Assembly: GCF_965233615.1 (NCBI RefSeq) | Contig: NZ_OZ247495.1 | Origin: Pelagibius sp028280305 | GTDB taxonomy: Bacteria > Pseudomonadota > Alphaproteobacteria > Kiloniellales > Kiloniellaceae | Length of the DNA: 64,000 nt | Reading direction: 5' to 3' (one strand) | Shown here: one piece after another, positions 43,145 to 52,207 of the stretch | Position numbering within the stretch: position 1 is the first letter of the stretch | Layout of the letters: the number at the start of each line of letters is the position of its first letter | Translations under genes and position numbers: made by a program | The notes under the pieces: model-generated | What the model was told of the DNA's origin: nothing | What the model saw: only the letters and a program-made list of their open reading frames with translations | Database searches by the model: none

Positions 43145-44113
43145 CTAGACCTTGAGGCCGAGATAGCTTGTTTTCAAGTGGCGAAACGCTCGGCGCGTCG
43201 GATAATAGGCACCGGGCAGTTGGTCGCGAAAGGCCACCTGAGGCCAGCGCAGTGCCCGACCGACAACGCTGGCCATCGACACGTCCGCCGGTTTGTAGTC
43301 GCGGTAGGGTGTCTTCATGAGATAATGATAATAAATACCCTTGTGCGGATGTGTGTTACCGAAGTGCCAGGGCTTCGATGGCGTTGTGTAATGAATGATG
43401 GCCGGATCGTCGACCAGATGCCGGAACTCCTCATAGCGCAGCGACAGCGCTTCCGGTTCGCACCACAGCATGGAAGTCTGAAAGTTCCACTGAGGCGCCA
43501 ACTCGGCGAACTCGCCCAGGAAAACTGCGTTCAAGGCATCCTGATCATGGGCATAGAGATGCGCATGATGCGCCTCAATAAAGCGGATCAGGCACGCCGT
43601 CCCGTCGGCCTCACGCCAGCGCCGCAGATTGATCAAAAGCACCCCTGCATTGAAGTAGTCAGCGTCCGGCGGCAGATCGAGATCGTCATGGCGTACAAAG
43701 AAGGGATTGGGCGCAGCCGCAATCACCTTGTCGCCGATATCGAAATCCCACAAAGGCTTGATGTCTTCCTGAACGACGAGATCGCAGTCGAGATAGAGAA
43801 CCCGCTCCTCGCTCTCCGCCAGGATTTCCGGAATGAAGATCCGCAGATAGGATGCGTGGGAAATGTGGCCGTCTGTGCGGAAATGGCTGTAACGACTGAT
43901 ATCGAAGTCTTTAAAACGCAGCCGCACATTGGCGAAGCCGTCGACCACACTGCGCAGGCGGGCTTTGTCCTGCACCGTCATATTCAGGGTCACGACAAGG
44001 ATGTCGAAAGTGTTGCCGCGGTTGTTTTCGAGCAGGGAAACCAGGGTGACGGCAAGGTGCTGGCTATAGCTGCCGTCGACCCCGAAAATAAGCTTGATCG
44101 GAGATACCGCCAT
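43145..44113 (-). CDS. Family 8 glycosyltransferase (LgtC-like)
   Basis: The 322-residue product has the GT8 pattern: PIKLIFGVDGSYSQHLAVTL at the start and the metal-binding DxD in RVLYLDCDLVVQEDI (D109 and D111). The C-terminal histidine motif is near HYTTPSKPWHFGNTHPHKG. GT8 enzymes transfer glucose, galactose or galacturonic acid with retention of configuration. It is in the middle of the GT4-GT8-GT2 operon with gaps of 5 and 3 nt, so the three enzymes probably build consecutive linkages. Confidence 0.9.
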   Translation of the reverse strand: MAVSPIKLIFGVDGSYSQHLAVTLVSLLENNRGNTFDILVVTLNMTVQDKARLRSVVDGFANVRLRFKDFDISRYSHFRTDGHISHASYLRIFIPEILAESEERVLYLDCDLVVQEDIKPLWDFDIGDKVIAAAPNPFFVRHDDLDLPPDADYFNAGVLLINLRRWREADGTACLIRFIEAHHAHLYAHDQDALNAVFLGEFAELAPQWNFQTSMLWCEPEALSLRYEEFRHLVDDPAIIHYTTPSKPWHFGNTHPHKGIYYHYLMKTPYRDYKPADVSMASVVGRALRWPQVAFRDQLPGAYYPTRRAFRHLKTSYLGLKV

Positions 44114-44118
44114 CCCAG

Positions 44119-45267
44119 TCAGTCCCCGCTGCCGCGCAAGGCTGCGGACGGTTGCGTATAGGCGAATTCCCCGTCCTCGTTCATCTCCCGCAGTTTGCCG
44201 GCGTGGCCGCCGCCAATGAAGGTGTTCAAAGTCATGATGAGGTTCTCAATCTGGCGCTTCGGATCGATTTCAGGCCGCCTTGCATAAACCAGGGCGGCCG
44301 CCGAGGCTTCGTCATAAGCACCGTCGTCGCTCCAGAAGCTGCGTACCGCCTCCGCCCAGGTCTCGGCGGGCGCATCATGCGCCAGAACAAGCCCGCCCGG
44401 CCCCACCGCTTCCGGCAGTCCCCCGCGGTTGCTGGCAATCGCGGGAATGCCGCTGAAGTGCGCCTCCGTCGCCACGCGGCCCCAAGCCTCCTCCCACTGG
44501 CTGGGAATCAGCAGGCAACGCGTCGCGGCATAGATCTCCCGCATGTCGTGGGTCCGGTCCTGCAGACGAACGTTGGGATGGGCGGCCACCCGCTGTTCCA
44601 GATCCCGGCGCTCCTGTCCATTCATCGGCCAGCCTTCGACAAAACAGAACGGGATCTCGGGGCAAAGCCGGGCGATGGCAAATGCCAGATCCGCACCCTT
44701 GACGGCATGGGGATTGATGAAGGTCACCTGCCGCGGCTGAACCGCTGTCGTGTAGCGCGCCGCCCGGAACAGTGGCCGGATGACCGTCGGGCTCAGGCCG
44801 AAGGCCGCCTGAAAACGCTGCGCAACGAAGCGGGAATTGGCCAGGTAGCCGAGGGCCGGAAAGTCCGCCGGGTCGCCGCCCAGTTCATGGAATTCAACGT
44901 CCCGCAGGTAGACCATGGTAGGCAGCCCCGCTTCGACGAACCCTCTGGCCATACGCAGCGGTTCGCCCGACTGCACCAAGGCCACGTCCGGGCGCGACCG
45001 CCTCAACAGGCGGTCAACGTGAAGATGGGGAAACCAGGCCCGGGAAACCTGATAGCCCGGCATCCGGTCGGACAAAAGCGGACGGCGCATCAGCTTCATG
45101 ACGACTCGATTGCGCAAGGCCAGCCATCCGTTGCCCTGAAGCTGCGCCAGAACGCTGCAGTCATGCCCCGCTTCCTGAAGCGCGAGGATGAGCTCGTGGC
45201 TACTCGATTCCGATCCGCCCACACGCTGCGGCAAGTAGCCATGCCCGGTCGCGAAAAGAATCTTCAT
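44119..45267 (-). CDS. Family 4 (group 1) glycosyltransferase
   Basis: The 382-residue product has the GT-B fold: MKILFATGHGYLPQRVGGSE at the N-terminus, and the nucleotide-sugar site of GT4 near LIPSQWEEAWGRVATEAHFS followed by GIPAIASNRGGLPEAVG. The E-x7-E pattern is present there. The ATG at 45267 starts exactly at the first strand; a longer frame to 45354 was rejected. It is the first gene of the three-gene glycosyltransferase operon and is divergent from the cyclase gene across 173 nt. Confidence 0.9.
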   Translation of the reverse strand: MKILFATGHGYLPQRVGGSESSSHELILALQEAGHDCSVLAQLQGNGWLALRNRVVMKLMRRPLLSDRMPGYQVSRAWFPHLHVDRLLRRSRPDVALVQSGEPLRMARGFVEAGLPTMVYLRDVEFHELGGDPADFPALGYLANSRFVAQRFQAAFGLSPTVIRPLFRAARYTTAVQPRQVTFINPHAVKGADLAFAIARLCPEIPFCFVEGWPMNGQERRDLEQRVAAHPNVRLQDRTHDMREIYAATRCLLIPSQWEEAWGRVATEAHFSGIPAIASNRGGLPEAVGPGGLVLAHDAPAETWAEAVRSFWSDDGAYDEASAAALVYARRPEIDPKRQIENLIMTLNTFIGGGHAGKLREMNEDGEFAYTQPSAALRGSGD

Positions 45268-45440
45268 GGGCCGACGTCCCGCAGCAAGGCATATCTGCTT
45301 ATCCACTGGCATTCTTGCCACAATCTGCCCAAAATTCGGGCGCAGTCTCGGCAAGCTGGCGCGAGGAGAGATCCGGCGGCTGCCGCAGGTGCACTAGCGA
45401 CTTGAGACATCATCGAACCAAGCATCTTTGAGGGAAGAGC

Positions 45441-46856
45441 ATGAGCGTCACGTCGATGGTTTGGGATGAAACCACCCAGGAACGCATTCGGCAGGCAATG
45501 CGCGGCGAAGAGGATGCGGGCCTTGCCTTCGCCCTCGGCGCGCGCACCCTTGCGCTCCTGGTCGTCGGCACCTGGCTTGCCATCGAGTTGCCGATGCCCA
45601 GAGTCGGGTATTATCTCGGACTGATCGGGTTGTTTTTCGTCCTCGGCGCGGCGCATTATATGACCCGGCGCAGGAGCGACAATCCAACAGCCTGGACCGC
45701 GCTCTTTATCGCCATCGATTCCTCCCTGCTGGCGATCGCGCTGATCTTTCCCAATCCCTTGGCCGAGTCCAACGCTTGGCCGATCCAGGGCAATCTGCGC
45801 ATTCATAACGACCTCTACCTCTATATCTGGCTGGCGCTGGCGGCCATCAGCTATTCGCCCTTCCTGGTGGTCTGGACGGGCATCACCACCATGGCGGCCT
45901 GGAGCCTGGCGACCTGGTGGGTCACCACGCTGCCCAACACCATCACCGAATTGAACCAGCACCTGGCGACGCCGGCCGATCCGACCTGGACGGACGAGAC
46001 TTTCGGGATGTTCTTCGACCCCTACTTCGTCAGCCTGACGGCTTGGCAAAATCAGGTTGTTCTCTACCTCATTGCCACGGCTCTGGTGGCCGCCGCCGTG
46101 TGGCGGTCGCGCAATCTTCTGGTGCGCCAAGCACGGACCGAGCGAGCCCGAGGCAACCTTGCCCGCTTTTTCTCCCCGAACATGGTGGAACAGCTTGCCG
46201 AGAGTGACGACGCTCTTTCGGAGGTCAGGTCCCAGGAGGTCGCGGTACTGTTCATCGATCTCGTCGGCTTCACCCGCTATTCCGAAAGCCTGGCGCCGAC
46301 CGAAGTGATCGAGCTGCTGCGTAGTTTTCACCAACGCAGCGCCAAGGTGATTTTCGAGCACGGCGGGACGATCGACAAGTACATGGGCGACGGCATCATG
46401 GCGACCTTCGGAACCCCGGAACCCGGCGCCAAAGACGCCCTCTCGGCTCTCCATTGCGCTCTCGCCCTCAGCGATACACTGGCGGCCTGGAACCGTGAAC
46501 GTCAAGCGACGGGGGACGCACCGATCCAGACGGGCATTGGCTTGCACTTCGGCGCCGCCGTCGTCGGGGCGGTCGGCGATCCCCGCTGCCTGGAGTTCAC
46601 GGTTGTCGGCGATACAGTGAATGTCGCCAGCCGGCTGGAGCGGCTGACCCGGCAGCGCAACCACCCGATCATTGTCAGCGGCGACACGATCGGGGTGGCG
46701 CAGGCTCAGGCCGAAACCGACGGCGAAAAAGCGTTGCTGGATCGTTTCGAACAGATCGAAGATGCTGAACTGCGCGGACGCAGTGCGCGTCTTCCCGTAT
46801 GGTCCGCAAAACATCAGGCAGATTCGTTGATCACCCCGGTGACGGCGGAGACTTAG
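45441..46856 (+). CDS. Membrane-bound class III adenylate/guanylate cyclase
   Basis: The 471-residue product has about six hydrophobic segments in residues 30-220, then a short linker (ARFFSPNMVEQLAE) and a cyclase domain. The two metal aspartates are in LFIDLVGFTRY (D273) and DKYMGDGIMATFG (D317), with K313 at the purine-specifying position. The transition-state residues appear in FTVVGDTVNVASRLERL. Nothing is missing, so it should make a cyclic nucleotide, most likely cAMP. It is the only signalling gene in the middle of the exopolysaccharide locus, divergent from a glycosyltransferase operon. Confidence 0.9.
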   Translation: MSVTSMVWDETTQERIRQAMRGEEDAGLAFALGARTLALLVVGTWLAIELPMPRVGYYLGLIGLFFVLGAAHYMTRRRSDNPTAWTALFIAIDSSLLAIALIFPNPLAESNAWPIQGNLRIHNDLYLYIWLALAAISYSPFLVVWTGITTMAAWSLATWWVTTLPNTITELNQHLATPADPTWTDETFGMFFDPYFVSLTAWQNQVVLYLIATALVAAAVWRSRNLLVRQARTERARGNLARFFSPNMVEQLAESDDALSEVRSQEVAVLFIDLVGFTRYSESLAPTEVIELLRSFHQRSAKVIFEHGGTIDKYMGDGIMATFGTPEPGAKDALSALHCALALSDTLAAWNRERQATGDAPIQTGIGLHFGAAVVGAVGDPRCLEFTVVGDTVNVASRLERLTRQRNHPIIVSGDTIGVAQAQAETDGEKALLDRFEQIEDAELRGRSARLPVWSAKHQADSLITPVTAET

Positions 46857-46899
46857 CTTCCGGTTGCAGCGTTCGGCAGCGGTTTGCGCCTCGTAGAAA

Positions 46900-47859
46900 T
46901 CAGACAAGGCGCCGCTCTCCGGACAGGCGCTTACGCAGGCTTTCCAAGCCATAAAAAGCGAGATAGGGCGTGAGGTTCGGGTTGCGGGCAAAAATGGAGC
47001 CCGCATCCCAGACACGGCGGCGTTTGACGGCCTCCTGAAATTCCATCAGCCGGATGTTCAGATCGACAGACCACTGGCGCTTGTTCAAAGCGGCGCGAAG
47101 ATCGGCGCCACCCTGCGGTGAGGCGCGCAGCAGGTCCAGGCGGTTGGCGGTACTCAACTGATCCAGGTCTTCCAGGGTGAGCCCACGGGACAGCGAACCC
47201 GGGCGTTGGGCGTAGAAGTAGCCCGCTTCCGGTACCACCAGAAAACGCCCTCCGCAGAGCAAGGCGTCGAGAAGAAAATGATAATCCTCGGCAATTCGCA
47301 GGGCTTCGTTTTGCTGCAACCGGTGTTGCTCGACAAAGCGGCGGCGAAACAAGGGCTTCAAGTACCCAAGTTTGAAACCGCGGTAGAGGAAAAGATTGCC
47401 TCTGACGAAGCGCGCCGCAGAGACGGGCCCGGCAAAAATCGAGTCTTCTGCCTTCAAGGCTGTTCCGGTTGCCGCTCCGCCCGGCATGGAGACAAAACGA
47501 AGGTTGTCGGCAATGATATGCGCTTCATCCTTCTCCGCACGGGCAACGAGGGACCGCAGACGGTCGGGCGCAAAGGTGTCGTCGGCATCAAGCAGCGCCA
47601 GCCACTTGCCCTTTGCTGACCGGAATCCGAGGTTCCTGGCCGCCGCGGCACCGCCGTTTCGATCCCGCTGCAGCAACTTTACTCGGCTGTCGTTCCGCAG
47701 GTAGCTTGCCGCGACATCGAGGGTACCGTCTTTGGAGTGGTCATCGATGACAAGAATCTCAAAGTCAGTCAGGCTTTGCACCAGAAGCGAATCGAGTGCA
47801 TTGGCCAGGGTCTCTTCCGCATTGAAGGCTGGTAGGACTATGGAAACGCGGGGCGTCAT
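46900..47859 (-). CDS. Family 2 glycosyltransferase C
   Basis: The 319-residue product begins RVSIVLPAFNAEETLANALD and has the metal site in LALLDADDTFAPDRLRSLVA. It matches glycosyltransferase A (35906-36937) along its whole length, including QSLTDFEILVIDDHSKDGTL against QSLTDWEVIIVDDCSLDGTL, so the two arose by duplication. It follows the Wzc-like gene after 18 nt on the same strand. It probably adds a sugar to the repeat unit. Confidence 0.9.
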   Translation of the reverse strand: MTPRVSIVLPAFNAEETLANALDSLLVQSLTDFEILVIDDHSKDGTLDVAASYLRNDSRVKLLQRDRNGGAAAARNLGFRSAKGKWLALLDADDTFAPDRLRSLVARAEKDEAHIIADNLRFVSMPGGAATGTALKAEDSIFAGPVSAARFVRGNLFLYRGFKLGYLKPLFRRRFVEQHRLQQNEALRIAEDYHFLLDALLCGGRFLVVPEAGYFYAQRPGSLSRGLTLEDLDQLSTANRLDLLRASPQGGADLRAALNKRQWSVDLNIRLMEFQEAVKRRRVWDAGSIFARNPNLTPYLAFYGLESLRKRLSGERRLV

Positions 47860-47877
47860 GCTGCTGCCGCCTTGTGG

Positions 47878-50127
47878 CTAATAGTACTTGCGAAAGCTGC
47901 GGTCGGCATAGCCGACCGTATAGGGGTTCAGCTTGGCGCTGCGCGTGATCTTGGCCTGGGTCATCACCGTACCGGCGATGTGTGCCCGCCCCTTGCGGAG
48001 CCGGTCTATCGAGGCTTGCACGAAGTTCTTCGGCGTTTTGTACCAGCGCACGATCATCACGACCTGGTCGGCCAGTTCTGCCAGGGTCGCTGCATCGGAG
48101 ACGGCCAGCACCGGCGGTGCGTCGATGCAGACCAGGTCGTATTGCTCCGCCGCGGCCCGTACGAACTTGGAAAGTTTGGGGGATCGCAGAACCATGAGGG
48201 GGTCCTCCACCCGGGTGCCCGGTGCGATCACGGACAGCGACGAGCCTTCGTCCATCTGTACCGCCTGCTCCAACGGACAGTCCGCCAGAACGAAATCAGA
48301 GAGACCGAGGCGGGGTTCCTGCTCAGAAGCGCGAAGGTCGCAGTCGATCAACAACACGTTCATGCCGGCACGCGCGAGCGAATGGCAGAGCGAACGCGAG
48401 AAGACGGACTTGCCTTCATTGGGCACCGAAGACGTCGCCAAAAGGACATTGCCCAGGTTCAGCGCCCTTCGGTCGACCCTGAGCGCCGCGAAAACGCTCT
48501 TGTGCGCTTCCGCGAAGGCCGAGTTGGGCTCCTCCCCCAGGAAGCGGTCGAGCCCGAACCCGGTCAGGTTACGCGCCGCAACCTTTGGGATAACCGCCAG
48601 AACCGGCAGCCCCAGCGTCGATTGCAGCTCCTCGGGGCCGCGATAGCCGCGTACCGAGAGTTCCAGCAACAATATGATCAAAGCACCCAGCCCGCTGCCG
48701 GCCACCAGGGCCATGGCATAGTTCAGCCTCGTCTTCGGGAAAGACGGACTGGTCGGAATACTGGCAAGCGCCAGGATTCGCGACTGGGCCTGTTCAAAAT
48801 CGATCTGCTCCGTCTGCTTGTACCGGTTGAGGAAAGAGGCAAAAACTTCCCGGGTCGCTTCGGCTTCCCGGTCCAGCGCCCGCAGTTCGATCTGCGCGGC
48901 GTTCAAGGTGTCGGAGTCCTGTTGAAGCGCATCGAGCGACGCCTGAATCGAACTGACCCGTTGTTGAGCGATATCCTTTTCGTTCTGCAGACTTGCCAAC
49001 AGGCTTTGAGCCTCTTCCAGCATCTGCTGGCGCCGTTTGTCGAGTTCGGAGCGCACGGCGACGACCGAAGGATGCCGGTCGCCCAGGGTTGTCAGCAGCT
49101 GGGACTCCTGCTGGCGGAGGCGCATTTCCTCGAGTCTGAGGGAGTCGATCACCGTCGACTGGACCCCCTCGAAGGCTGCGGTCTGGCCCCGGCTGCGCAT
49201 GGCGGCCTGCACCCGGGCCAGACGCTCATTCACCGTGTCCAGCTCCAGCTTTGCGTCGAGGTGCTTTCGACTGAGGGCAAAGGTCTGTTCGGCCAGCAAT
49301 TCACCATCCCGCTCGGAAATGATCGTCGTGGAGGCGCGAAACTCTTCCACCGCCCTCTCCGCCGCCTCGACGTCTGCCCGCAAATCGGCGATGCGGCCGC
49401 TCAAAAAAGTATTGGCGCCGGCCAGGGCATCGGTCTTTAGACGGACCTGGTCGCGGATGTATTCCTGTGCCACCGCATTGACGACCTGCTGCGAAAGAAG
49501 CGGATCTTCGGTCGTATAGGAAACGGCAATTACCCGCGAAGAGCCCTGAATGCCAACGTCCAGATTCCGCAAGAAGCGGTTTACGATCCTAGTCTGTCCC
49601 CGGCTCTGCTGTGCCTCTTCGCCGTTCAGGTCCCAGGTGCCCGGCGTTTCCGCCAGTTCAACGCTTCTTTCCTCTGCCGGCTCGTCTTTCAGCAAGGCAA
49701 TGACCGGTCTGAAGACACCCTTGATGGCCGACCTCAACTCACGCGCCAGACTCCGTTCGCGTGGTGCAAGGGAAGGATTGAACTCGACGAGCGCTGCAAG
49801 CCCGAGGCCATCAACGACCTGGCGCGCCAGGGTCGGTGACTGGATGATCTGTACCTCACTCTGCATGGTCTCCAAGCTGACCGGCAGGCTGGAGACCACC
49901 GACTCGATCTCGATCACGTTCTTCTGACGCGGCTCGACGATAATCGTCGCCGAAGCCGTGTAGCGCGGTGTGATGACCCCGTTCGCGACGATGGCAATGC
50001 AGAACGCAATAGCCAGCGTCGCGATAACGATCGCCTTGCGTCTCCAGAAAATAGCGAAGAGCTGGGGAATGGACAGGCTCATAAGGTCGCCCCCCGGCCG
50101 CCCCGGCAGATGTCGGAAGGTCGTCAT
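47878..50127 (-). CDS. Polysaccharide co-polymerase / tyrosine autokinase (Wzc/ExoP type)
   Basis: The 749-residue product has a Wzz domain with a membrane segment near residues 33-50, a long coiled-coil periplasmic region, a second membrane segment (YAMALVAGSGLGALIILLLE) and a C-terminal BY-kinase. The kinase shows a Walker A in LATSSVPNEGKSVFSRSLCH, where the usual Gly is Asn, a Walker A' in VLLIDCDLR and a Walker B in LVCIDAPPVL. The C-terminus has a tyrosine cluster (NPYTVGYADRSFRKYY). The ATG at 50127 has AGGAAG upstream and was preferred to 50154. It controls chain length and export. Confidence 0.93.
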   Translation of the reverse strand: MTTFRHLPGRPGGDLMSLSIPQLFAIFWRRKAIVIATLAIAFCIAIVANGVITPRYTASATIIVEPRQKNVIEIESVVSSLPVSLETMQSEVQIIQSPTLARQVVDGLGLAALVEFNPSLAPRERSLARELRSAIKGVFRPVIALLKDEPAEERSVELAETPGTWDLNGEEAQQSRGQTRIVNRFLRNLDVGIQGSSRVIAVSYTTEDPLLSQQVVNAVAQEYIRDQVRLKTDALAGANTFLSGRIADLRADVEAAERAVEEFRASTTIISERDGELLAEQTFALSRKHLDAKLELDTVNERLARVQAAMRSRGQTAAFEGVQSTVIDSLRLEEMRLRQQESQLLTTLGDRHPSVVAVRSELDKRRQQMLEEAQSLLASLQNEKDIAQQRVSSIQASLDALQQDSDTLNAAQIELRALDREAEATREVFASFLNRYKQTEQIDFEQAQSRILALASIPTSPSFPKTRLNYAMALVAGSGLGALIILLLELSVRGYRGPEELQSTLGLPVLAVIPKVAARNLTGFGLDRFLGEEPNSAFAEAHKSVFAALRVDRRALNLGNVLLATSSVPNEGKSVFSRSLCHSLARAGMNVLLIDCDLRASEQEPRLGLSDFVLADCPLEQAVQMDEGSSLSVIAPGTRVEDPLMVLRSPKLSKFVRAAAEQYDLVCIDAPPVLAVSDAATLAELADQVVMIVRWYKTPKNFVQASIDRLRKGRAHIAGTVMTQAKITRSAKLNPYTVGYADRSFRKYY

Positions 50128-50210
50128 TGGTTCTTCCTGCCTTGTGTCCTGCATGGCCCGTACCCGACATCACGCGCGCAATTGCCCGCTTCCGCCCCTG
50201 CTGGAAGCGC

Positions 50211-50247
50211 ATCATGGGATTCTCCACCACCCGGCGGCACCCATGAT
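50211..50247. promoter_or_regulatory. Inverted repeat upstream of the Wzc-like gene
   Basis: ATCATGGG (50211-50218) and CCCATGAT (50240-50247) are perfect 8-bp arms around 21 nt. The repeat lies 84 nt upstream of the Wzc-like start codon and about 100 nt after the stop of the next glycosyltransferase gene. It could be an operator or a terminator stem. Confidence 0.35.
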
Positions 50248-50349
50248 TTTGAGAACTTTATCAGAGACATGGAGTAGATCTTTCGCTTTGCGGGCGATGT
50301 TCGACAAAAGTCACAGAGCCCGGCATCTGTTCGCTCTGATGGATGGCTT

Positions 50350-51294
50350 TCATGTGCCGTGCACTTCTTGATATTCGCGATAGTCGCGGCCCAGGGTGCT
50401 GGCCAGGATGCCAAAACCGCGGCAAAGGGTGTAAAGCGGGCGAACCATGCGCTCTCGGCGGCCGAAGCCGAGCACCAGCAGATTGGCCAGAAAAAGGCTG
50501 CTGCCCGCCCCGACTCGCAGCAGGCCGCGCAGAAGATTGCCAGTTCTCAGCCGCAGCGAACCTTCGTCGCCTCTTATGAAAAGCGCCGCCTCGATGTTGC
50601 CGGTGCGGTACCAGCGTTTCATCAACCACCCCAGGCTGGCGCGGCTGCGCGGCACCGTTTCAAAGACCACCGCGTCAGCGGCATAGACAATGCGTTCTCC
50701 GGCGTCCAGAAGGCCGCGAAACAGCATCGTGTCCTCGCCACCGGTCAGCGCGTAGCGATGATCAAAGACGAGGTCGTGCTGCCGCAGCACCTTAAGATCG
50801 ATCAGAACATTGGCGGTGTGGGCATCATCAAGTGAGGCACCATCCTCAAAGCTATGGCTTTCAAAGAACCGGCCGGAGACGATCCAGTCAGGTGTCCCGG
50901 CAGGAAAGACCGGCTGCACCGCACCCAGAACAGCGGCGGCCCCACTCTCGTGCCAGCGGCGCAGCAACGCTTCCAGCCACCTGCTGTCCGGATACTCGTC
51001 ATCGTCGATGAAGACGACGGCATCCGATACCATGGCGCCGGCTTTTGCCAGGGCGGCATTACGGGCAAAGGTGATGCCGCGCCGCTTCTCATTCAGGTAG
51101 TGAAGCGGCCAGGGATAGTTCTCGGCGAAATGCTGAACGATCTCTGCCGCATCACCGCCTGAAGTGTTGTCGACAATGACCACGGCCACGTCGACAGCGC
51201 CGCAGTCTTCCAGCCGAAGCTCCGCCACCGCCTTGAGGAGCTGGCGCAGACCTTCGGGCCTTTGATAAGTCGCCGCGCAGAGCGTTACACGCAT
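50350..51294 (-). CDS. Family 2 glycosyltransferase D, membrane-associated
   Basis: The 314-residue product has the GT2 start MRVTLCAATYQRPEGLRQLL, the DxD-like AVVFIDDDEYPDSRWLEALL, and a hydrophobic C-terminal part near GAGSSLFLANLLVLGFGRRE that may attach it to the membrane. It is transcribed towards the Wzc-like gene with 222 nt between, probably as its own unit. Its start is divergent from the GH16 gene across 71 nt. A role in adding a sugar to the repeat unit is likely. Confidence 0.87.
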   Translation of the reverse strand: MRVTLCAATYQRPEGLRQLLKAVAELRLEDCGAVDVAVVIVDNTSGGDAAEIVQHFAENYPWPLHYLNEKRRGITFARNAALAKAGAMVSDAVVFIDDDEYPDSRWLEALLRRWHESGAAAVLGAVQPVFPAGTPDWIVSGRFFESHSFEDGASLDDAHTANVLIDLKVLRQHDLVFDHRYALTGGEDTMLFRGLLDAGERIVYAADAVVFETVPRSRASLGWLMKRWYRTGNIEAALFIRGDEGSLRLRTGNLLRGLLRVGAGSSLFLANLLVLGFGRRERMVRPLYTLCRGFGILASTLGRDYREYQEVHGT

Positions 51295-51365
51295 GACACA
51301 GCAGTCCCTGTTTCGGCCCGATAAGCTGTCAGCCGAGGTTTCCCGGCAACGGCATAAAGCTGACG

Positions 51366-52181
51366 ATGTTTGATCAGATGATCTCGACGAAATCCGGATT
51401 GATTGACAGGCGCCGCATTCTCGGTGTCACGCTGCTGACGTTTTGCGCAGGCGCCCTTCTCGTTACCACGGCGCTTGCCGCGCGCAAGCAGGCGCCCACC
51501 GCCTTTCTTGATAACCTTGTGAGCCATGAAAAGGTTCTTTGGCGCAAATCGCACAACTGGGCCAACGATTGGGCCAAGAACAACACCGGATGGCGCAAGG
51601 AGAACGTCCGATTTTCCGACGGTGTCCTGCACCTTGACCTGACCCGGCGGCCTGTTGCCGGAAGGCCCTTCGCCGGCGGCGAGTACCAGTCCCGCGCTTT
51701 TTTCCACTACGGCCGCTACGAGGCGCGAATCAAGTCGGTTGCGCGCGAAGGCCTCGTTACCAGTTTCTTCACCTACACCGGCCCGACCTTCAATGGCGAT
51801 CCGCATCACGAGATTGATTTCGAATTCCTCGGCAGGTCGCCCCGTCAGGTTCAGTTGAATTACTACACGGACGGCGTCGGCAACCATGAAACCCATATCG
51901 ATCTGGGTTTCGACGCCTCCGAGGATTTTCACACCTACGCCTTTGAATGGCGCCCGGACTCGATCCGCTGGTTTGTCGACGGCAAGCTGGTTCACGAAGA
52001 AAAGGGTGAACGCGGCCCCCTGCCCTCGCGCCCCGGAAAGATCTACTTGAACCTCTGGGCCGGACAGGGACTGACGGGCTGGCTCGGCGACTTCGTCTAT
52101 CCGGGTCAACCTTTGACGGCGGAGTTTGCCTGCGTATCGTTTCGCAGCCTGGACAGCGACGAACCTGGCTGCGACGGCTGA
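51366..52181 (+). CDS. GH16 family endo-glycanase (ExoK-like)
   Basis: The 271-residue product has an N-terminal signal or membrane anchor (RRRILGVTLLTFCAGALLVT) and a GH16 jelly-roll. The catalytic motif ExDxE is in HHEIDFEFLGR (E149, D151, E153). GH16 enzymes cut beta-1,3 or beta-1,4 glucans and galactans. In exopolysaccharide loci such as that of succinoglycan they trim the nascent polymer to lower its size. It is the only hydrolase in the locus, suggesting a beta-linked glucose or galactose backbone. Confidence 0.9.
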   Translation: MFDQMISTKSGLIDRRRILGVTLLTFCAGALLVTTALAARKQAPTAFLDNLVSHEKVLWRKSHNWANDWAKNNTGWRKENVRFSDGVLHLDLTRRPVAGRPFAGGEYQSRAFFHYGRYEARIKSVAREGLVTSFFTYTGPTFNGDPHHEIDFEFLGRSPRQVQLNYYTDGVGNHETHIDLGFDASEDFHTYAFEWRPDSIRWFVDGKLVHEEKGERGPLPSRPGKIYLNLWAGQGLTGWLGDFVYPGQPLTAEFACVSFRSLDSDEPGCDG

Positions 52182-52207
52182 ACAGGGCTGTCCCTCGAAG
52201 TCGTCCA

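Noticed and set aside
44152..45405. 417-codon open frame on the plus strand
   Set aside because: It is the complement of the GT4 gene, which has clear motifs; no domain is visible in the plus-strand product.
45264..47015. 583-codon open frame on the minus strand
   Set aside because: It lies opposite the adenylyl cyclase gene, which has a complete catalytic domain on the plus strand. The antisense product has no recognisable domain.
47872..49440. 522-codon open frame on the plus strand
   Set aside because: It is antisense to the Wzc-like kinase gene and has shadow-type composition (Arg, Gln, His, Gly).
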